NCBI GenBank assembly: GCA_018649725.1
Contig: JABIHH010000006.1
Location: 1-54,541 of the forward strand
Direction of reading: 5' to 3'
Origin: Rhodospirillaceae bacterium
GTDB taxonomy: Bacteria; Pseudomonadota; Alphaproteobacteria; Rhodospirillales; UBA2165
Length of the DNA stretch: 54,541 nt
The notes beneath the pieces are model-generated. The model was not told the DNA's origin and searched no databases. It saw nothing but the letters and a program-made list of their open reading frames with translations. A program made the translations under genes and the position numbers. Below, piece by piece: positions 47,027 to 54,541 of this stretch (the first letter of the stretch is position 1; each line of letters starts with the position of its first letter).

Positions 47027-48121
47027 ATGTTTAAAACCCGTTACATAATTGCCGGTGTTGCGCTTGCCTCGTCACTCGCAATTTCGGATCAGGCCGTTAA
47101 AGCAGCCTCGTTTTATGACGGCAAAACGCTCAACATCATTACCGGCTCCAGAGCCGGCGGTGGTGCCGACACGACATTGCGTGTGATGAGCAAATACCTT
47201 ACCAAATACATTCCAGGTCACCCAACGATTGTGGTTAAAAATCTGCCGGGAGCTGGTGGTCAAAAGCCCTGGAATTTGCTTTATGAGAAATCCAAAAATG
47301 ATGGCCTGACGATTATTTTTAGTGCCTGGAATCCAGTTGGCCGGGTGACCAAGTCCAAAGGTTTGCGCGCTGACTACACCAAGATGCCCTTTATTGGCGG
47401 TGCGAACTTCACGCGGATGAGCTATATCACGACCGAGGGCCGGGGTGTTAAAACCCGCGAAGCATTGATGCAGGCAAAAAACATCAAGCTTGGTGGTAAC
47501 CGTCCGACCAGTATTCTTGATCTTTCCATTCGCTTGAGCCTTGATCTATTGGGCGTGCCTTATCGTTATGTACCGGGTCTCAATCCGCCAAAGGCTTACC
47601 GTGCCTTGCGCGGCGGTGAAGTGGATTTGACCACGGTCGGCGTTAATTTTTATCGCAACCGCGTTGAAAAAAGCATGGTAAAGACCGGCAAGGTTATCCC
47701 GCTGTTTTATTATCCGGCGGTGACCGCTGACGGTAAGCTTAAGCCTTCTCAGCACATCAAAGATATGCCGAGCATTTACGACTTTTATAAAAAGGTTAAG
47801 GGTAAAGAGCCCGCCGGCCCTGCTTGGGATGCTTTGAAATGGATCAATCTGGTTACCGGCAATATGATTTATACGTCCTTCGGTGCACCGGGTACTGATC
47901 CAGCCAAGATTGCTGATCTCAGAACCGGCTTTAATAAAATGAAAGCCGATCCAGCTTATCTCAAAGAGAGCTTGAAGATTATTGGCGCGCCGATCGACTT
48001 TGTCAGTGTCAAAGAAGGTGAGGCGATCGTGAGTTCGGTCGACAGTATTAAGCCGGAGATTGTGACTTACCTAAAGAAATTCCTTAAAGGCGGCAAGAAG
48101 CGGAAGAAAAAGAAGAAATAG
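47027..48121 (+). CDS. TctC/Bug-family periplasmic substrate-binding protein
   Basis: 364 aa with a signal peptide (IAGVALASSLAISDQAVKAA). 'GGGADTTLRVMSKYLTKYIPG' and VKNLPGAGGQKPWNLLY form the first loop of the tripartite tricarboxylate transporter binding-protein family. It should capture an organic acid for a TctAB-type permease, but no tctA or tctB is near. The C-terminus ends in a run of ten Lys/Arg (GGKKRKKKKK), unusual for an exported protein. A clear intrinsic terminator follows. Confidence 0.8.
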   Translation: MFKTRYIIAGVALASSLAISDQAVKAASFYDGKTLNIITGSRAGGGADTTLRVMSKYLTKYIPGHPTIVVKNLPGAGGQKPWNLLYEKSKNDGLTIIFSAWNPVGRVTKSKGLRADYTKMPFIGGANFTRMSYITTEGRGVKTREALMQAKNIKLGGNRPTSILDLSIRLSLDLLGVPYRYVPGLNPPKAYRALRGGEVDLTTVGVNFYRNRVEKSMVKTGKVIPLFYYPAVTADGKLKPSQHIKDMPSIYDFYKKVKGKEPAGPAWDALKWINLVTGNMIYTSFGAPGTDPAKIADLRTGFNKMKADPAYLKESLKIIGAPIDFVSVKEGEAIVSSVDSIKPEIVTYLKKFLKGGKKRKKKKK

Positions 48122-48144
48122 TCTTTAATCGGAAATGCTAATTT

Positions 48145-48177
48145 AAAAAGGCCGGCGTTCAATCTCCGGTCTTTTTT
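48145..48177 (+). terminator. Intrinsic terminator after the TctC-type gene
   Basis: AAAAAGGCCGG pairs with CCGGTCTTTTTT around CGTTCAATCT, with one mismatch in the stem and a run of six T at its 3' side. It lies 24 bp past the stop. The symmetric A and T arms would let it work in both directions. Confidence 0.75.
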
Positions 48178-48255
48178 ATTGCGCCAGAGCCTTGCAGACA
48201 ATTCCCGAACCGGATAAAAATCGGCTCAGTAACATTTTATCGAAAGTGTCCTTCA

Positions 48256-49360
48256 ATGCGTGCAGAGATCGAAAGTCAGATTAGTGAGATCGAGCAGTCC
48301 ATAGAACTGCTGAGGAGGCGGCTTTGACTATGACAACGCCGTCCGGCGTGTTGAAGAGCTAAACTCTTTTACCGAAGACCCCAAGTTCTGGGATGCACCG
48401 ACCAAAGCGCAAGCTCTGATGCGCGAGCGCACCAAGCTTGAAAATGGCGTCAAAGCCGTCGATGAGATCACCAGTGATTTAAGCGATAATGTTGAACTGC
48501 TCGAACTAGGTGAAGCCGAAGACGATCAAGACGTCGTCAAGGAAGCCGAAGAAGCGATTGGCGCGCTCAGCGACAGTGTTGAAAAAGCCCGTATTCAAGC
48601 CCTGTTGTCGGGCGAAGCTGACGGCAATGATTGCTATATCGAAATTCATCCCGGCGCCGGCGGCACCGAGGCCCAGGATTGGGCATCGATCATGTTGCGG
48701 ATGTATTCGCGCTGGGCCGATCAACACGGCTACAAACTCGAATGGCTGGAAGAAAGTGCCGGCGAAGAGGCAGGTATTAAGTCGGTCACTTTGCGGGTCA
48801 ACGGCACCGACGCCTATGGTTGGCTCAAAACCGAAAGCGGTGTGCATCGCTTGGTGCGCATCTCACCGTTTGATTCAAGCGCCCGCCGTCACACCAGCTT
48901 TGCCTCGGTCTGGGTCTACCCCGTGATTGATGACAATATTGATATCGAGATCGAGGAAAAAGATCTGCGGGTCGATACCTACCGGGCCTCCGGCGCCGGT
49001 GGCCAGCATATCAATAAAACTGATTCAGCTATTCGTATCACTCACATACCGACTGGCATTGTCGTGCAGTGCCAAAATGATCGCTCTCAGCACCGCAACC
49101 GTGCCGCCGCCTATGACATGCTGCGGGCGAGACTATATGAAGCCGAATTACAAAAGCGCGAAGACGCCGCGCAAGCCGAACATGATGCAAAGACCGATAT
49201 CGGTTGGGGTCACCAAATCAGATCCTACGTCTTGCAGCCCTACCAGATGATCAAAGACCTGCGCACCGAGGTTGAGACATCTAACACACAGGCTGTGCTG
49301 GATGGCGACCTCGACCAATTCATGGCCGCCGCCCTGGCAGCCCGGATTGAAGAAGGCTAG
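48256..49360 (+). CDS. prfB: Peptide chain release factor 2, made by programmed +1 frameshift
   Basis: The gene is read as 48256-48324 then 48326-49360, 367 aa in total. The first frame gives [14 protein letters not shown]... and stops at TGA 48325-48327 after the Leu codon CTT; skipping T48325 continues as [13 protein letters not shown]. The second frame holds the SPF stop-codon reader ([11 protein letters not shown]) and the catalytic GGQ ([12 protein letters not shown]). RF2 ends translation at UGA and UAA. The frameshift makes its supply depend on its own level. Calling the gene from 48419 would lose the N-terminus. Confidence 0.95.
48313..48328 (+). promoter_or_regulatory. prfB programmed frameshift site
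   Basis: AGGAGG (48313-48318), three bases, then CTTTGAC (48322-48328). This is the Shine-Dalgarno-like stimulator plus CUU-UGA-C slippery stop known from bacterial prfB, with the same spacing as in E. coli. Ribosomes pausing at UGA when RF2 is scarce shift +1 to the downstream frame. Confidence 0.95.
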
Positions 49361-49373
49361 GTAGCGCCCAGGG

Positions 49374-49419
49374 GTTGCGTCGACCGGTTGAGGTCGCAGT
49401 CAAAAGCAGACTCATTTCC
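49374..49419 (+). mobile_element. Relic of the 3' end of an IS30-family element
   Basis: Bases 49374-49413 match the reverse complement of 54401-54440, which is the end of the IS30-type transposase plus its tail, at 31 of 40 positions counted by hand. The reading V-A-S-T-G-stop mirrors the V-A-L-T-G-stop of the intact copy. It starts 13 bp after prfB and is oriented opposite to the right-hand copy, so the two face each other across about 5 kb. Only this end remains; no transposase body is left. Confidence 0.55.
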
Positions 49420-49530
49420 ATTAACTGTGTTATGTTTGCATTGGTGAGTAAACCGGCCATTTATGTAGATCGAATATAGAACTCTGACTTTCAGGTATTG
49501 TAAAATGATAAATATAAAGGACTTTTGATT

Positions 49531-50637
49531 ATGGATGGATCAGTGAAAGAACGGACAAATCCGAAGAGCGCAAAAACAGGCTCCGCCATCGCTGACCGCG
49601 ACACGCCACTCATCAAAGATTGCTGGTACGTTCTCGATTGGAGCGCCGAAGTCTCGAACGAACTAAAAAATCGGATGGTGCTCGGTCAGGACTTGGTTTA
49701 TTTCCGGGATCAAGAAGGCGAGGTCTGCGCCCTGCAAAATCGCTGCGCTCATCGGTGTTTCCCGCTGCATCGAAGCAACCTGCTTGAGAACGACACCATT
49801 CAATGCGGCTATCACGGCCTCATCTACAATACGTCAGGCCAGTGCGTGAAGATCCCGTCAGCACCGGACAAAAAAACCAGTGGCATTAAAGTACAGAAAT
49901 ATCCCGTCGTGGATCGCGCGCCGATGATTTGGGTTTGGCCTGGAGATCCGGAGAAAGCAGACCCCGCGCTAATTCCCGACTATGACTGGGTAAATACCAA
50001 GGAATGGGGATACGGTCACGGTTATTACCACCTTGATGGCAATTATTTAGCGATCCATGAAAACCTTATGGACATCACTCATTTTTCCTTTTTGCACGGC
50101 AGTGCCCTAGGCACCCCCGGCCACGCTGAGTCCAAGATAGATGTTACTATTGAGGGATCAGTCGTCGACAACTATCGCATCAACCATGGGGAACACGTCC
50201 CCGATCTGCATAGAGATTACATGGGCATTGGTTTTGCACCGGTAACGAGAGACTCCCATTCGAAATTCATGACGCCGGGCTTCCACTATGCCTACTCGCT
50301 TTATATGGACCCAGCGGGAACCATCGATGGCCGCAAAGACTATCGTCTCAGGATACTGCATTTCATTTCGCCCGAGACCCAATACACGACGAATTATTGG
50401 TGGATGTTTGCCCGCGACTTTAAGCCTGAGGACAAGAAGGCCTCTCAGTTTTATTCAGATACAACGCTCGATGTTTTCAGGGAAGACGGCGACGCGATTG
50501 AATGGATGGAACAGCAATGGGCTAACGAAGATCGACCAGATTTCCAAGAAACCCATGTTCCCGCCGACAAAGGTGCTGTCGAAATGCGCCGTATAATTAA
50601 GAGAATGGCGGAGGAAGAGAACATTCAACCTAAGTAA
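49531..50637 (+). CDS. Rieske oxygenase, VanA-like
   Basis: 368 aa from the ATG at 49531, with AAAGGA nine bases before it; a TTG at 49525 is too close. Rieske ligands are C72-A-H74 and C92-G-Y-H95. The mononuclear iron site has D181, H184 and H189 in ENLMDITHFSFLHG. The layout is that of vanillate O-demethylase/phenoxyacetate-type oxygenases, which need a separate ferredoxin reductase, not found here. Substrate unknown. It is bracketed by IS30-end motifs at 49374 and 50720, so acquisition by transfer is likely. Confidence 0.87.
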   Translation: MDGSVKERTNPKSAKTGSAIADRDTPLIKDCWYVLDWSAEVSNELKNRMVLGQDLVYFRDQEGEVCALQNRCAHRCFPLHRSNLLENDTIQCGYHGLIYNTSGQCVKIPSAPDKKTSGIKVQKYPVVDRAPMIWVWPGDPEKADPALIPDYDWVNTKEWGYGHGYYHLDGNYLAIHENLMDITHFSFLHGSALGTPGHAESKIDVTIEGSVVDNYRINHGEHVPDLHRDYMGIGFAPVTRDSHSKFMTPGFHYAYSLYMDPAGTIDGRKDYRLRILHFISPETQYTTNYWWMFARDFKPEDKKASQFYSDTTLDVFREDGDAIEWMEQQWANEDRPDFQETHVPADKGAVEMRRIIKRMAEEENIQPK

Positions 50638-50714
50638 ATCAGCTTTTCTTTTAGGAAGGTGATTTGCACCTTGGTGCCCTGCTTTGGCGTACTTTTGACA
50701 GTGAATTCTGCACC
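50625..50714 (-). pseudogene. Fragment of a histidine kinase C-terminus
   Basis: Read on the minus strand, 50714-50625 gives about 29 residues beginning GAEFTVKSTPKQGTKVQITF, the typical G-G-x-F-x-x-x-S-x-x-G-x-G-T tail of a HATPase_c domain. The codon before it is a stop, and the IS-end-like repeat at 50720 lies right beside the break, so the kinase was probably cut by insertion. It overlaps the last 13 bases of the Rieske gene. Non-functional. Confidence 0.5.
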
Positions 50715-50719
50715 TTATA

Positions 50720-50752
50720 ATGCCCGCTTTGGGTCAAAAGAAGACTCTTTCG
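50720..50752. repeat. Degenerate inverted IS-end motif
   Basis: ATGCCCGCTTTGGGT (50720-50734) matches 54401-54415 at 14 of 15 bases, while GTCAAAAGAAGACTCTTTC (50733-50751) matches 49399-49418 at 18 of 20 with one gap. The two pieces are inverted versions of the same motif joined at GGGTC. It marks the edge of the kinase fragment. Confidence 0.5.
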
Positions 50753-50870
50753 AACTGTCTCGATAATGTTGGTACCACTAAGGAGATGATCCGGCGCGGT
50801 CTAAAAAAGTGCGTGCGGGAATACCTGTTCTCTTAAATGTGCGTACCAAAGCCCGTGGTAGGGACGACGC

Positions 50871-52541
50871 TTAAAGCTGGCTAACTCGCTGTTTTGCTTG
50901 TTCCGATTCTTGTTCGGCCTTTATGGTTTCTTCAATGATCCTGCGTAATTCTCGGCGTAATATTTTACCAGCTGGACTTAGAGGAAAGCTTTCAACAATT
51001 TCAAGCCGTTCTGGCAATTTGAATTTGGCGATACCGCGATCCAGCAAAAAACTGGTCAATTCTTCACGCGTTAATTTTTGACCCGCTTTCAACTTAACAA
51101 AAGCGCAGGCCTTCTCCCCGTATTGAGCGTCAGGCATAGCGACGATGCTAACATTTTCCACTCTATCATCGGCGAGGATGTGATTTTCAACCTCATCAAT
51201 ACTGACTTTTTCACCGCCGCGATTTATCAAATCCTTGATCCGACCTTCGACATAAAGATAGCCATTGCGTCGGCACACCAAATCACCTGTATGGTAGAAG
51301 CCATCCGGGGAGAAGGCATTGGCTGAGCTTTCCGGCGCGTAATAATAGCCTTGGATGGTGTAAGGTCCTCGGCAAGTCAGTTCGCCTTTCTCGCCATCTG
51401 CCACTTCATTGCCATTTTCATCGACGATTTTAATTTCATCGCCGGGGGACATTGGTCTGCCCGAGCTATGCAAAATCACTTCGTCTTCATCGTTGAGACG
51501 GGTCAGGTTTAACAGACCCTCGCCCATACCGAAGCTCTCTTGGAAGACGCAACCAAATTTAGTTTGAATACGTTGGCGCAGTTCCGGGGCGAGCTTGGCA
51601 CCACCGTTCATGATGATTTTGATCGAGCTTAAGTTATGTTGCTCCGGGATATCAGAAGTGAGCCATTTTGTGACCAAGGGGACAGCGCCCAAAATGAGAC
51701 TGACCTGCTCTTTTTCAATCAGCGAAAAAACATGCTCGGTATTGATGCTGGAGGCAATGACCACGCATCCGCCACTGGCGAGGGCGGTCAAAATTCCGGG
51801 CGATCCAAGATTGTAATTATGTGACATCGGTAGCAATGTCAGCATAACAGTTTTTGCATCGATGGAACTGACCACGCTACTTTGTCGGCAATTATAGACA
51901 AAATCATTATGCGTTCGGGGGATGAGCTTTGAGAGTGCTGTTGTGCCACCCGATAACAGCATCAAGGCAACATCCTCCGGGTCACCCTGATCGCCGCGGT
52001 ATTCATCACCCGGCACTTTTGGTTCAGCCAACCAGTCGGTCAAGGAATGCTGCCCTTCATTGGCTTGACCGGCAACAATAATGTGTTGAACGCTGGGCAC
52101 CGCCACCGTGATCTCACCGGCCAGTTCGCGATAATCAAAATCCTTGATTTGATTCGGGATAAGATAGCCAACCGCTCCAGCATGCCCAGCAAAATGACTG
52201 ATTTCTGTGAAGCGATGTGCCGGCAAGGCCATGACCGGAATAACGCCAATTTTGGTTAAGCCATAAAAGGCGTATATCAGTTCTGGTGAATTTGCCAATT
52301 GGAAGACAACGCGGTCCCGGTTCTTCAAGCCAATTTCTGAAAATTTAAGGGCCAGGCGATTGGCCTGTCTTTCGAGCTCTCGATAGGTGATACGTTGGTC
52401 TTCGAATACCAAGGCAATGCGATCAGGTGTCTTGGTCGCACTTTGCTCGAACATCTGCCAGAGCGTGATGTCTTCCCAATAACCGGCTTCTCGGTATCGA
52501 CGTTGAAGTTCCTCCGGCCATGGCGTGCATCCTGTTAGCAT
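50871..52541 (-). CDS. AMP-dependent ligase, EntE/DhbE-like
   Basis: 556 aa. N-terminal PWPEELQRRYREAGYWED and KIGVIPVMALPAHRF are close to 2,3-dihydroxybenzoate-AMP ligases. The A3 loop is SGGTTALSKLIPRTHND, where EntE-type proteins have GTP in place of ALS. The A5 region SFGMGEGLLN, the A8 hinge VEGRIKDLINRGGEKVS and the A10 lysine in SPAGKILRREL are present. No carrier (ArCP) domain or siderophore gene is nearby, so a CoA- or free-adenylate role in aromatic acid use is as likely as siderophore synthesis. It overlaps no neighbour and is 20 bp from the OYE gene. Confidence 0.82.
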   Translation of the reverse strand: MLTGCTPWPEELQRRYREAGYWEDITLWQMFEQSATKTPDRIALVFEDQRITYRELERQANRLALKFSEIGLKNRDRVVFQLANSPELIYAFYGLTKIGVIPVMALPAHRFTEISHFAGHAGAVGYLIPNQIKDFDYRELAGEITVAVPSVQHIIVAGQANEGQHSLTDWLAEPKVPGDEYRGDQGDPEDVALMLLSGGTTALSKLIPRTHNDFVYNCRQSSVVSSIDAKTVMLTLLPMSHNYNLGSPGILTALASGGCVVIASSINTEHVFSLIEKEQVSLILGAVPLVTKWLTSDIPEQHNLSSIKIIMNGGAKLAPELRQRIQTKFGCVFQESFGMGEGLLNLTRLNDEDEVILHSSGRPMSPGDEIKIVDENGNEVADGEKGELTCRGPYTIQGYYYAPESSANAFSPDGFYHTGDLVCRRNGYLYVEGRIKDLINRGGEKVSIDEVENHILADDRVENVSIVAMPDAQYGEKACAFVKLKAGQKLTREELTSFLLDRGIAKFKLPERLEIVESFPLSPAGKILRRELRRIIEETIKAEQESEQAKQRVSQL

Positions 52542-52561
52542 CTGCTTCCCCTCCTATCGAA

Positions 52562-54004
52562 TTAAGCGATTGCCGCTGCATAATCCGGCAGCGCGGGTTC
52601 AATGTGAATACTGTTCGATGGCGGGCCCGCTTGGCCGACATTGTTATAGGCCCGAACGTAATAGCGATATGGCATGCCCGCTAATAACGACCGATCCACG
52701 ACCCGTTTACCTTTAACAGCTTCGATAATCTGAACCTCGCCATTGTCATCAGCGCGGTAAATGTCGTAGCCGGAGACTTCGCCTGAGGCTTTTGACCAGC
52801 TCAGCGTCGCAACGCCCTCCTTGAGGGTAACTTCCAAACTACCCTTATCGACCCCCCAAATAGGTGCGTCACTTTCCGGCAAATCATCAGGGGCTTGGCG
52901 GGCATGTTTCGGCCATAAAAAGCAGTGAACTTCCTTATGTGCGCCATCCAATTCCTTGCAGACATTGCAATAGGTGCAGTGCACGATGCGGTCTTCCTCA
53001 CCGTCCCGTACTTTAACAACCCAATCGGCATCTGCCAGCAGGCCACGCGCAATGCCAACGATATCCGCTTTGCCCTCTGCCAAAACCATTTTGGCATGCT
53101 CCGGACTGGATATTTTACCGGCGGTCACGATTGGCGTATTAAAGCCCTTACTGTTGATGAAGGATTTAATTTCATCGGCGAGATGAACATGCAGCATATC
53201 GGAATGGTTGGCGCCCGGCATGCAGCGCTCACCGGAGTAACCCGAATAGCCATGGAGAATTTCGCCCGGGGTGTGGACGGCATCCTCAAACTTACCACCA
53301 ACTGAAAGCGAGATGTAGTCGAGGCTCAATTGGGCCATTCTGAGGGCGATCAGTTTGGCGTCTTTCACCGTGTAACCATCACGCAAATACTCATCCGCCA
53401 GCATTCGGATGCCGACCGGGAAGTCGTTGCCGACTTTTTTGCGAACATTGGCGACGACTTTACCAACCATATTCAGCCGCCCTTCAAGGGTGCGGCCGGA
53501 ATATTCGTCGCGTCTGGCATTGAGGCGTGAAAGCGAAGATGCCAAGGTATAGGCATGGGCAGCATGAAGCTCAACGCCATCATAGCCGGCCTCTCTGGCC
53601 CGCGCTGCGGCGTCGCCGAATTCTTCAACAATCTGACCAATGTCTTCGTTTGAAAGCATATCCAGCGTTTGCCGCCAGCCGGAGCGGGCAATCTTCATGA
53701 AATGAATGATCTGTGGCACCACCTTTGAATCTGAGGTGTCGTGGATTTGTTTGGTTAGCTCAGCGTGCCCTGGTATGAAGCTGTCATCGCTAATGCGCAA
53801 AAGCGGTCCGGCTTTCGCACCATGGATGGCCATGGCTTCAACGACAATCAAGCCAACTTCGCCTTTGGCATAACGGACGTAGCGGTCGATGATATCTTGA
53901 TTAATCAGGCCGTCTTCTCTCGATAAACGTGTCACCATCGCGGGCACCAGGACCCGATTAGGGATGACCATGCCATTGATATCCAGGGGTTCGAATATTT
54001 TCAT
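52562..54004 (-). CDS. Old Yellow Enzyme-family NADH:flavin oxidoreductase with C-terminal FN3 domain
   Basis: 480 aa. Residues 1-335 form the flavin TIM barrel (NRVLVPAMVTRLS, then H147-A-A-H150 and LNARRDEYSGRTLEGR). Four cysteines C343-x2-C346-x2-C349-x11-C361 recall the [4Fe-4S] site of the dienoyl-CoA reductase branch, although that family has x3 in the middle. The FAD/pyridine nucleotide domain that normally follows is absent. In its place, residues about 385-468 form a fibronectin type III domain (SGYDIYRADDNGEV, YRYYVRAYNNVGQAGPPSN). No signal peptide is seen. It and the ligase are read in the same direction. Confidence 0.82.
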   Translation of the reverse strand: MKIFEPLDINGMVIPNRVLVPAMVTRLSREDGLINQDIIDRYVRYAKGEVGLIVVEAMAIHGAKAGPLLRISDDSFIPGHAELTKQIHDTSDSKVVPQIIHFMKIARSGWRQTLDMLSNEDIGQIVEEFGDAAARAREAGYDGVELHAAHAYTLASSLSRLNARRDEYSGRTLEGRLNMVGKVVANVRKKVGNDFPVGIRMLADEYLRDGYTVKDAKLIALRMAQLSLDYISLSVGGKFEDAVHTPGEILHGYSGYSGERCMPGANHSDMLHVHLADEIKSFINSKGFNTPIVTAGKISSPEHAKMVLAEGKADIVGIARGLLADADWVVKVRDGEEDRIVHCTYCNVCKELDGAHKEVHCFLWPKHARQAPDDLPESDAPIWGVDKGSLEVTLKEGVATLSWSKASGEVSGYDIYRADDNGEVQIIEAVKGKRVVDRSLLAGMPYRYYVRAYNNVGQAGPPSNSIHIEPALPDYAAAIA

Positions 54005-54422
54005 TTCGAATGGTCCTCCGACATTTAGGTTTTTCCCCCGGGATGTTGGTCTGGCTCAAATCCACCAATTTCGTGATTGACCGATATCCTCTTCCCAACT
54101 GACACCTTTGACATGTCCTGGTTCTCCGAGTATTTCGGTCTCAAAAATCCAATCGCGTAAAGTGCCAAACTTTATGTGATGTCCGGTTTTGAGAATTTTG
54201 TTTATAATTCACCTGTTCAGCTTTGAACTGTGCCCACGTATATTGCATCAAAATCGGACAAATTTTGCAGACGATTAAGATCAAAATTAGGGTCTACTGT
54301 CCTATGGGACAGGTAATTGACTTTGGTTAAATTCAGCAATTTTAACACGCCAAGATAGGTCAATTCTTTTTGCAACCAACAAGATTCAGAAAACCGGACT
54401 ATGTCCGCTTTGGGTTGCTATC
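54005..54422. other. Intergenic region upstream of the OYE gene
   Basis: 418 bp between the OYE start and the IS30 transposase end. It contains the likely OYE promoter and a minus-strand open frame (54056-54208) described separately. The segment at 54210-54400 is AT-rich, and I see no gene in it. The last 22 bases carry the IS-end motif. Confidence 0.45.
54056..54208 (-). pseudogene. Possible truncated gene remnant
   Basis: A 50-residue open frame with no ATG, GTG or TTG start (it begins at ATT after an in-frame stop). The composition looks protein-like: FGTLRDWIFETEILGEPGHV, then a Trp-rich end SRNWWI. I do not recognise the family. It is read in the same direction as the OYE gene, 52 bp upstream, next to the IS element, so it may be the tail of a gene cut by insertion. 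Confidence 0.3.
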
Positions 54423-54541
54423 TCAACCGGTCAACGCAACACATTCGTTAAATTTCTCTGCCGGCGTTGCAAATTCCAATGTCTTACGGGGCCGCTCATT
54501 GAGTTGCCGGGCCACCTTGTTTAAGTGCGCCTGTGAGTGCA
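54423..54541 (-). CDS. IS30-family transposase, C-terminal fragment at the window edge
   Basis: The frame runs in from the window's right end and stops at 54425-54423. Its last residues read HLNKVARQLNERPRKTLEFA then TPAEKFNECVALTG. This is the well-known IS30 C-terminus with the 'LNxRPRKxLxxxTPxE' motif. The rest of the gene is beyond the window, so intactness cannot be judged. A related 3' end in opposite orientation lies at 49374. Confidence 0.8.
   Translation of the reverse strand, partial: HSQAHLNKVARQLNERPRKTLEFATPAEKFNECVALTG

Noticed and set aside
48256..48327. prfB as a broken pseudogene
   Set aside because: The in-frame stop is the known programmed site CTTTGAC with AGGAGG at the right distance, and the joined product matches RF2 throughout.
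50720..50836. 38-residue open frame starting MPALGQKKTLSNC
   Set aside because: It starts inside a repeat motif, has no ribosome site and no recognisable features.
50871..52541. Siderophore locus based on the EntE-like ligase
   Set aside because: No isochorismate, carrier, NRPS or receptor genes nearby, so only the ligase family is claimed.

Overview
The window reads as a moderate-GC chromosome segment of an alphaproteobacterium, probably a free-living Rhodospirillales-like organism able to denitrify. Signs of this are a heme d1 operon, the alphaproteobacterial type of RNase E with an acidic insert and Arg-rich tail, a DUF2336 protein, the two-subunit indolepyruvate oxidoreductase with a long beta subunit, and a prfB gene with the canonical +1 frameshift site. 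The taxonomic call is an inference from protein style, not a database result.

Layout. (1) 1-4926: the end of nirF, then nirD, nirL, nirG, nirH, nirJ and nirN, tightly packed on the + strand, for heme d1 assembly of cytochrome cd1 nitrite reductase. nirS and nirE would have to lie upstream or elsewhere. (2) 4994-14979: a DUF2848-like protein and a cupin. These are followed by a MarR regulator, an HpaB-type flavin monooxygenase, both subunits of an indolepyruvate:ferredoxin oxidoreductase, an acyl-CoA ligase and a sodium:solute symporter. Together they look like an uptake and degradation operon for an aromatic or aryl-keto acid. (3) 14983-30662: a cell-surface polysaccharide locus in three blocks. 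A minus block holds an O-antigen ligase-like protein, a glycosyltransferase, an AsnB-type amidotransferase and a GT9 transferase. A plus block holds five overlapping glycosyltransferases. A second minus block makes GDP-L-fucose (gmd, fcl) and UDP-ManNAcA (wecB, wecC). (4) 30881-44251: envelope and housekeeping genes: a two-PDZ exported protein, a DsbA-like thioredoxin, a DUF3047-like lipoprotein, an M48 protease with TPRs, a GGT-like lipoprotein with altered active-site motifs, an aminotransferase, rne, amiC and a class A PBP. (5) 44354-49360: a Rieske oxygenase, a DUF2336 protein, a TctC-type binding protein with a poly-Lys tail, and prfB. (6) 49374-54541: an accessory stretch bracketed by remnants of an IS30-family element. 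It carries a second Rieske oxygenase, an EntE-like AMP ligase and an Old Yellow Enzyme fused to a C-terminal fibronectin type III domain, along with gene debris that includes the tail of a histidine kinase.

The observations I find most worth following are the flavin oxidoreductase-FN3 fusion, the IS-bracketed accessory segment and its repeated end motif, the GGT-like lipoprotein that seems to lack the usual catalytic signature, the MarR/HpaB/IOR/ligase/symporter operon with a hairpin against the iorA ribosome binding site, and the structured 5' leader of rne. No tRNA, rRNA or CRISPR array was seen.
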